Shown one piece after another: positions 60,531-64,000 of a stretch of DNA of 64,000 nt (positions are counted from its first letter, which is position 1; the number at the start of each line of letters is the position of its first letter). A program made the position numbers and the translations under genes. The stretch is from Dyella sp. GSA-30 (GTDB lineage: Bacteria > Pseudomonadota > Gammaproteobacteria > Xanthomonadales > Rhodanobacteraceae): NCBI RefSeq assembly GCF_027924605.1, contig NZ_AP027042.1:4627524-4691523 (forward strand). Direction: 5' to 3'. Under the pieces are notes generated by a model. It searched no databases. It had not been told where the DNA came from and saw nothing but the letters and a program-made list of their open reading frames with translations.

Positions 60531-61163
60531 TCAGCTCATTTCTTCGGCATGGATCCAGTGACACCCAGTCTTTGCCGCGATGGCCGCATTGAGCAACGAA
60601 CCCGCGATGACCTGGGCCGGATTGACGCGAAACTTCTTTGGAAGAATCGGAGCCAAAACTCCGGCCAAAGCGAGCGCAGCACTCTCGAGGCGTCGTGTCT
60701 CCTTGCGTTCTCCGCCAATAAGGCTGGGCCTGCAGATTGTCAGAGACCGGAAGCCGATTTTCTGGATGTCCCGTTCCACCTCTCCTTTGGTCCGGTAATA
60801 GAAGCTCCTTGAACCGAACGACGCACCCATGGCGGTCACCATGGCGTATGTTTCCACGCCCTCCGCGTATGCTGCCTTGCCGAAGGCAATGGGCAGATCG
60901 TGGTCGACATATCGAAACGCTTGCTTCGACCCTGCTTTCGCCTGAGTTGTCCCCAAGGCACAGATGACGGCGTCGGGCGGATGGGACATCAATGCCGGCA
61001 ACAGCGTCTCCAACCGTGACGCGATGGGGTTTACCAGTTTGTCGTTCGGTTCAAGCGGCTGCCGAGTCGGCGCCACGACCTCGGAAAAGGTGCTGCCTGA
61101 CAATGCCAGAGTCAGTACATGACTCCCCACGAGACCTGTAGCGCCCAGCAGCAGAAGCTTCAT
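60531..61163 (-). CDS. NAD(P)H-binding Rossmann-fold protein (YwnB/SDR-atypical)
   Basis: Protein of about 210 residues: MKLLLLGATGLVGSHVL is the dinucleotide site, followed by DAVICALGTT and FYYRTKGEVERDIQKIGFRSLTICRPSLIGGER, which is the atypical SDR (HTATIP2/YwnB-like) pattern with the Tyr-X3-Lys (YYRTK). Oxidoreductase of unknown substrate. GGAG at about 61170 supports ATG 61163. It is about 40 bases downstream of the SDR at 61202 in the same direction, so an operon is likely. Confidence 0.85.
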   Translation of the reverse strand: MKLLLLGATGLVGSHVLTLALSGSTFSEVVAPTRQPLEPNDKLVNPIASRLETLLPALMSHPPDAVICALGTTQAKAGSKQAFRYVDHDLPIAFGKAAYAEGVETYAMVTAMGASFGSRSFYYRTKGEVERDIQKIGFRSLTICRPSLIGGERKETRRLESAALALAGVLAPILPKKFRVNPAQVIAGSLLNAAIAAKTGCHWIHAEEMS

Positions 61164-61201
61164 CTGAAAAATCTCCATGGGATCGTTTCGGACATGTCGA
61201 C

Positions 61202-62032
61202 TTACGCGTGCTGGCGTCCCTGGGCCGCATTGGATACGGCTTCCCATTTTTCCCAGTTGCTCAGGCGCGACTGGTAGACCGCCTTGAATTTCGCGATCGT
61301 GGTCGAGCCGAGTGCCAGGCGAAGCGGTGGCTCATCGGCATCCACGGCTTTGAAGATCGCCGCGGCAGTAGCCGCCGGATCGCCGAAGTCTTCGGGCTTG
61401 AATGACGAACGAATCGCCTGACGTATCGCGTTGTAAGCATCGATGGGCGGTGGCGATTGCACCGCTGCGCGAAATCCGGTGGTGAAATGACCCGGCTCGA
61501 TGATGGTGACTTTGATGCCGAATGCGGCCACTTCAGCAGCGAGCGCTTCGGACATTGCCTCGACCGCGAATTTGGTAGCGGTGTACGTGCCGCCGGTTGG
61601 AAAACCGATGATGCCACCAATGCTCGATACGGTCAGAATATGGCCGCTGCCCTGCGCCCGCAGGATCGGCAGCGCCGCCTGGAGCACCGAAAGTGTGCCA
61701 AAGACATTGGTATCGAAGCTGGCCTTGATCTGCTCCGGCTGCAATTCTTCGATCGCGCCCATATAGCCATAGCCGGCGTTGCTCAGGACGACATCGAGGC
61801 GGCCGAAGTGCCGTTGTGCCTGTCCGATGCTCTGGAACACCGCATCGCGGTCAGTCACGTCCAACGGAAGCACCAGGACGGCATCCCCATAAGTCCCTGC
61901 AACTTCATCCAGCGCTCGCGGGTTTCGCGCGGTAGCGACCACCCTGTCCCCGCGTTTCAACGCAGCCTCGGTCCAGACCCGACCGAAACCCTGCGATGCC
62001 CCCGTAATGAACCAGACCTTCGATGTTGCCAT
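61202..62032 (-). CDS. Short-chain dehydrogenase
   Basis: SDR of about 276 residues: VWFITGASQGFGRVWTEAAL, LSNAGYGYMGAIEEL, ILTVSSIGGIIGFPTGGTYTATKFAVEAMSE (Ser-Tyr-Lys site) and IEPGHFTTGF. This retinol-dehydrogenase-like subgroup reduces carbonyls. ATG 62032 has GGAGAG upstream. It is divergent from the TetR gene across three palindromic operators and is probably its main target. Confidence 0.9.
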   Translation of the reverse strand: MATSKVWFITGASQGFGRVWTEAALKRGDRVVATARNPRALDEVAGTYGDAVLVLPLDVTDRDAVFQSIGQAQRHFGRLDVVLSNAGYGYMGAIEELQPEQIKASFDTNVFGTLSVLQAALPILRAQGSGHILTVSSIGGIIGFPTGGTYTATKFAVEAMSEALAAEVAAFGIKVTIIEPGHFTTGFRAAVQSPPPIDAYNAIRQAIRSSFKPEDFGDPAATAAAIFKAVDADEPPLRLALGSTTIAKFKAVYQSRLSNWEKWEAVSNAAQGRQHA

Positions 62033-62048
62033 GGAGCTCTCCAATGGA

Positions 62049-62099
62049 TTGCACTGAGTGCACAGTATTGCACTTAGTGCATTTATTGCACCCAGTGCA
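62049..62099. promoter_or_regulatory. Three tandem palindromic operators (TTGCACNNAGTGCA)
   Basis: TTGCACTGAGTGCA (62049-62062), TTGCACTTAGTGCA (62068-62081) and TTGCACCCAGTGCA (62086-62099) are copies of one 14-bp inverted repeat with start spacings of 19 and 18 bases. They fill the gap between the SDR gene and the TetR gene and are the likely binding sites of that repressor, covering both promoters. Confidence 0.8.
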
Positions 62100-62158
62100 A
62101 TTCATGTCAAGAGCAAGATAAACTGGGGACGAAACTCACCATCGCCGAAGTCACGACT

Positions 62159-62752
62159 ATGCCCAGCCTGGAAAAGGCCCCCAACGACCTGCGTGAACGC
62201 AAACGACAGTTGATGCTCGATCGGATCGCCGACACCGGCCTGAAGCTTTTTGCCGAAAACGGTTATGAGGCAACGACGCTCGACGCGATCGCGGCGGCAT
62301 CGGGTATCTCGCGGCGCACCTTCTTCTCCTATCTGAAGTCGAAGGAGGATGTGCTCATGGCGCACGAGAGCGGCAAGTTCCCGATCGCTTTGCGACCCAC
62401 ATTCCTGAAGCAGTCGCCCAAGCTGTCGCCTATGAATGCCGCGCGAAAAACGTTCCTGTCGCTTGCCTCGGCATACGAGACCAAGGAGTCCATCGTAGCG
62501 GACCGCATCCTGCGTTCCATCGAAACGCTTCGGCTGCGTAAAGAGGCACTGCTGGTGCAAATGGAAGAGTTGCTGGCAGATGCCATGTACGAGAAGTGGC
62601 CCGACCCGACTCGGCGTCCCACGCTGCGCCTTGCCGCGATGATCGCCATCGGCGCGCTAAGGATCGCCAAAGACAACTGGCGACAGGATGAAGCCGCACA
62701 TCCATTGACTTACCACATCGACAAGGCTTTCGACCTTCTCGATCAAGTGTGA
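62159..62752 (+). CDS. TetR-family transcriptional regulator
   Basis: Repressor of 197 residues: RIADTGLKLFAENGYEATTLDAIAAASGISRRTFFSYLKSKEDVL is the helix-turn-helix region, and the C-terminal part is a helical ligand domain with no recognised family specificity. It probably represses the divergent SDR operon and itself through the TTGCACNNAGTGCA sites. Inducer unknown. Confidence 0.92.
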   Translation: MPSLEKAPNDLRERKRQLMLDRIADTGLKLFAENGYEATTLDAIAAASGISRRTFFSYLKSKEDVLMAHESGKFPIALRPTFLKQSPKLSPMNAARKTFLSLASAYETKESIVADRILRSIETLRLRKEALLVQMEELLADAMYEKWPDPTRRPTLRLAAMIAIGALRIAKDNWRQDEAAHPLTYHIDKAFDLLDQV

Positions 62753-62815
62753 TCTCAAGCTGATCGACAATGCCGGCCTCTTGAGCGTATGGCTTCCATT
62801 TCTGTTTGGAACATA

Positions 62816-62838
62816 TCCGCCCTGGGTCGAAAGCGGAC
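62816..62838. repeat. GTCCGCTTT-type hairpin repeat copy
   Basis: TCCGCCCTGGGTCGAAAGCGGAC contains the stem TCCGC/GCGGA around CCTGGGTCGAAA, the same unit as at 43833 and 50847. It lies in the 320-base gap between the TetR and CPBP genes, which otherwise shows no gene. Confidence 0.55.
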
Positions 62839-63076
62839 AACCACACGTACAGACGTTGGACCGAGTGCGCGAATATCATCCACCGATCACGATCATCTAA
62901 CCGCAAAAAATTTCGACACCTGTCCACGCAGAAACCGCGATCTCGCTCACACCGCCCCTGAGCCACTGCGACCGTGCCAAAACGGCCATGGCGTCACCAT
63001 CGACAAGCGAGTATTCATTGGGCCATCTCAAACAGATCTTGACTGCTTTTATTGTCACGAGAAGAGGGATAGCGTC

Positions 63077-63886
63077 ATGCGAAACTCGCGATCCATCACG
63101 CTTTATCTGGCCGTTGCCTTCGGGTTCGCATGGGCGTTCTGGCTGGTCGCCTGGCTGATCAGTAAGAAGCTCATTTCGTTTCCCCTGATCCCCATGTTGT
63201 TCATTGGCTCATTCGGCCCGTTCATAAGCGCAGCCGTGACGACATACAGCGATGGCGGCTTGCACCGAATGACCGGCTTTTTCCGTCGCGGTTTCGACCC
63301 GCGAATGGGGTGGAGCGTCTTTCTGGTTTCCTTCTTCCTGATGCCGATACTGGCGATCATTGTCGAGCTCACCCATGCACGACTTATCGGTCAGGCACCG
63401 CACTTCACCATGACCCTGGCGGACTTCCCGCTGAGCTATCTGTTTCTGTTCGTGCTGGGCGGGACGCTGGCCGAGGAGTATGGGTGGACACTGCTGTCGG
63501 ATAAGCTCGATGCGTTTCTGCCACTGAAGACTTCAACCGCGATCCTCGGCTCGATCTGGGCACTGTGGCACGTGCCCTTGTTCTTCATCGTGACCAAGGG
63601 CGCCATCCAGGGGTATACGCCGTTCTATATCTTCTTCATCGCCACGGTCGCCATGCGCTTTCTGTTTTCCTGGGCGTACCACCGCGGCGGCCGAAGTATC
63701 TTGTCCAATATGCTCTTCCACACGGCATCGAACCTCGCCTACAGCCTGGCGGCGATTGCCCCAGCGCCCGAAGATCTCTCAACGTGTCGTTTGTGGATGT
63801 TCACCCTTCTTACTTTGGTTTCGGCCGTCGTCATCTGGATTGTGGCGCCACCTCGCAAGGAGACTCCTGCTCCCATCGCTACTTAG
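63077..63886 (+). CDS. CPBP-family (CAAX-like) intramembrane protease
   Basis: Membrane protein of about 269 residues with about eight helices. GGTLAEEYGWTLL carries the EExxxW/R-type motif of the ABI/CPBP family (with Trp where Arg is more usual), and SIWALWHVPLFF supplies the second motif with the conserved histidine; RGGRSILSNMLFHTASN carries the third. Intramembrane proteolysis in stress or bacteriocin self-immunity is typical, here only inferred. GAGAAGAGGG precedes ATG 63077. Confidence 0.85.
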   Translation: MRNSRSITLYLAVAFGFAWAFWLVAWLISKKLISFPLIPMLFIGSFGPFISAAVTTYSDGGLHRMTGFFRRGFDPRMGWSVFLVSFFLMPILAIIVELTHARLIGQAPHFTMTLADFPLSYLFLFVLGGTLAEEYGWTLLSDKLDAFLPLKTSTAILGSIWALWHVPLFFIVTKGAIQGYTPFYIFFIATVAMRFLFSWAYHRGGRSILSNMLFHTASNLAYSLAAIAPAPEDLSTCRLWMFTLLTLVSAVVIWIVAPPRKETPAPIAT

Positions 63887-63910
63887 CTCACCATCACATG
63901 GCCATGCGGT

Positions 63911-64000
63911 TCAGAACCCAAGGCTCCATTGATCCAGAGTCCCTGTGTTTCCCTTGAACGAATCGTCCACCCATAGCTGCCATTTGCCATTGGCTGGAAA
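63911..64000 (-). CDS. C-terminal fragment of a P-domain (proprotein-convertase-type) protein
   Basis: The minus strand reads ANGKWQLWVDDSFKGNTGTL then DQWSLGF and a stop at 63911-63913. This is the end of the P/Homo B domain that follows subtilisin-like or metalloprotease domains in secreted enzymes. The rest of the gene lies beyond the window, so only about 29 residues are seen. Confidence 0.75.
   Translation of the reverse strand, partial: FPANGKWQLWVDDSFKGNTGTLDQWSLGF

Noticed and set aside
1-64000. tRNA, rRNA or riboswitch genes
   Set aside because: No cloverleaf, rRNA motif or known riboswitch core was recognised on either strand by eye; a covariance-model search would be needed to exclude them firmly.

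Overview
The window is a high-GC gammaproteobacterial chromosome segment. The aryl-polyene (xanthomonadin-type) pigment cluster, the style of the dispersed intergenic repeats and the neighbouring families (DUF1800/DUF1501 pair, PadR plus multipass membrane protein) suggest Xanthomonadales, most likely Rhodanobacteraceae (Dyella, Luteibacter or Rhodanobacter type). The family is inferred; there is no rRNA or housekeeping marker to confirm it.

Layout. (1) 66-10470: part of an aryl-polyene cluster. Three ketosynthases, a short ketosynthase-like partner, two hot-dog dehydratases, a ketoreductase, one ACP, two LPLAT-type acyltransferases, a thioesterase, a methyltransferase and a COG4648 membrane protein lie on one strand, with almost every start overlapping the previous stop. 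No aryl-AMP ligase is seen, but one dehydratase carries an N-terminal extension that looks like the tail of that ligase. (2) 10.6-20.3 kb: ordinary chromosome with a TonB-dependent receptor behind a Fur-like box, an isovaleryl-CoA-type dehydrogenase, the DUF1800/DUF1501 pair, and a PadR/membrane-protein operon with a palindromic operator. (3) 20308-41642: a 21-kb Tn7-like transposon of visibly lower GC. It encodes a TnsA-TnsB fusion, TnsC and TniQ, has 17-18 bp terminal inverted repeats and clustered repeats resembling TnsB-binding sites. Its cargo resembles a defence island: AAA ATPase plus RloB-like TOPRIM protein, PIN-like nuclease, an unrecognised 1065-aa protein, DUF4238, a large serine recombinase, two candidate HEPN proteins and a DUF3800 protein. 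A further copy of the left-end sequence lies 4 bp outside the right end. (4) 41.9-44.2 kb: a small secreted RHS-core protein with a HEGIH motif, its overlapping neighbour (possible immunity protein), and a frameshifted DUF7660 gene. (5) 44.2-64 kb: a cluster of regulators (two LysR, AraC, MocR, TetR) interleaved with small redox and detoxification enzymes (SDRs, GST, AhpD-like proteins, nitroreductases, azoreductase, quinone-oxidoreductase-like MDR, ABM). It includes a recently duplicated nitroreductase in inverted orientation and a TetR gene with three tandem palindromic operators.

How the genes work together. The pigment genes form an iterative type II fatty-acid-like machine that elongates an ACP-bound aryl starter by condensation, keto-reduction and dehydration, then offloads and esterifies it to an outer-membrane lipid. 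In the transposon, TnsAB should cut and join, TnsC should act as ATP-dependent matchmaker and TniQ should choose the target, while the cargo probably protects against phage. The 44-63 kb cluster is consistent with defence against quinones, nitro/azo compounds and other electrophiles.
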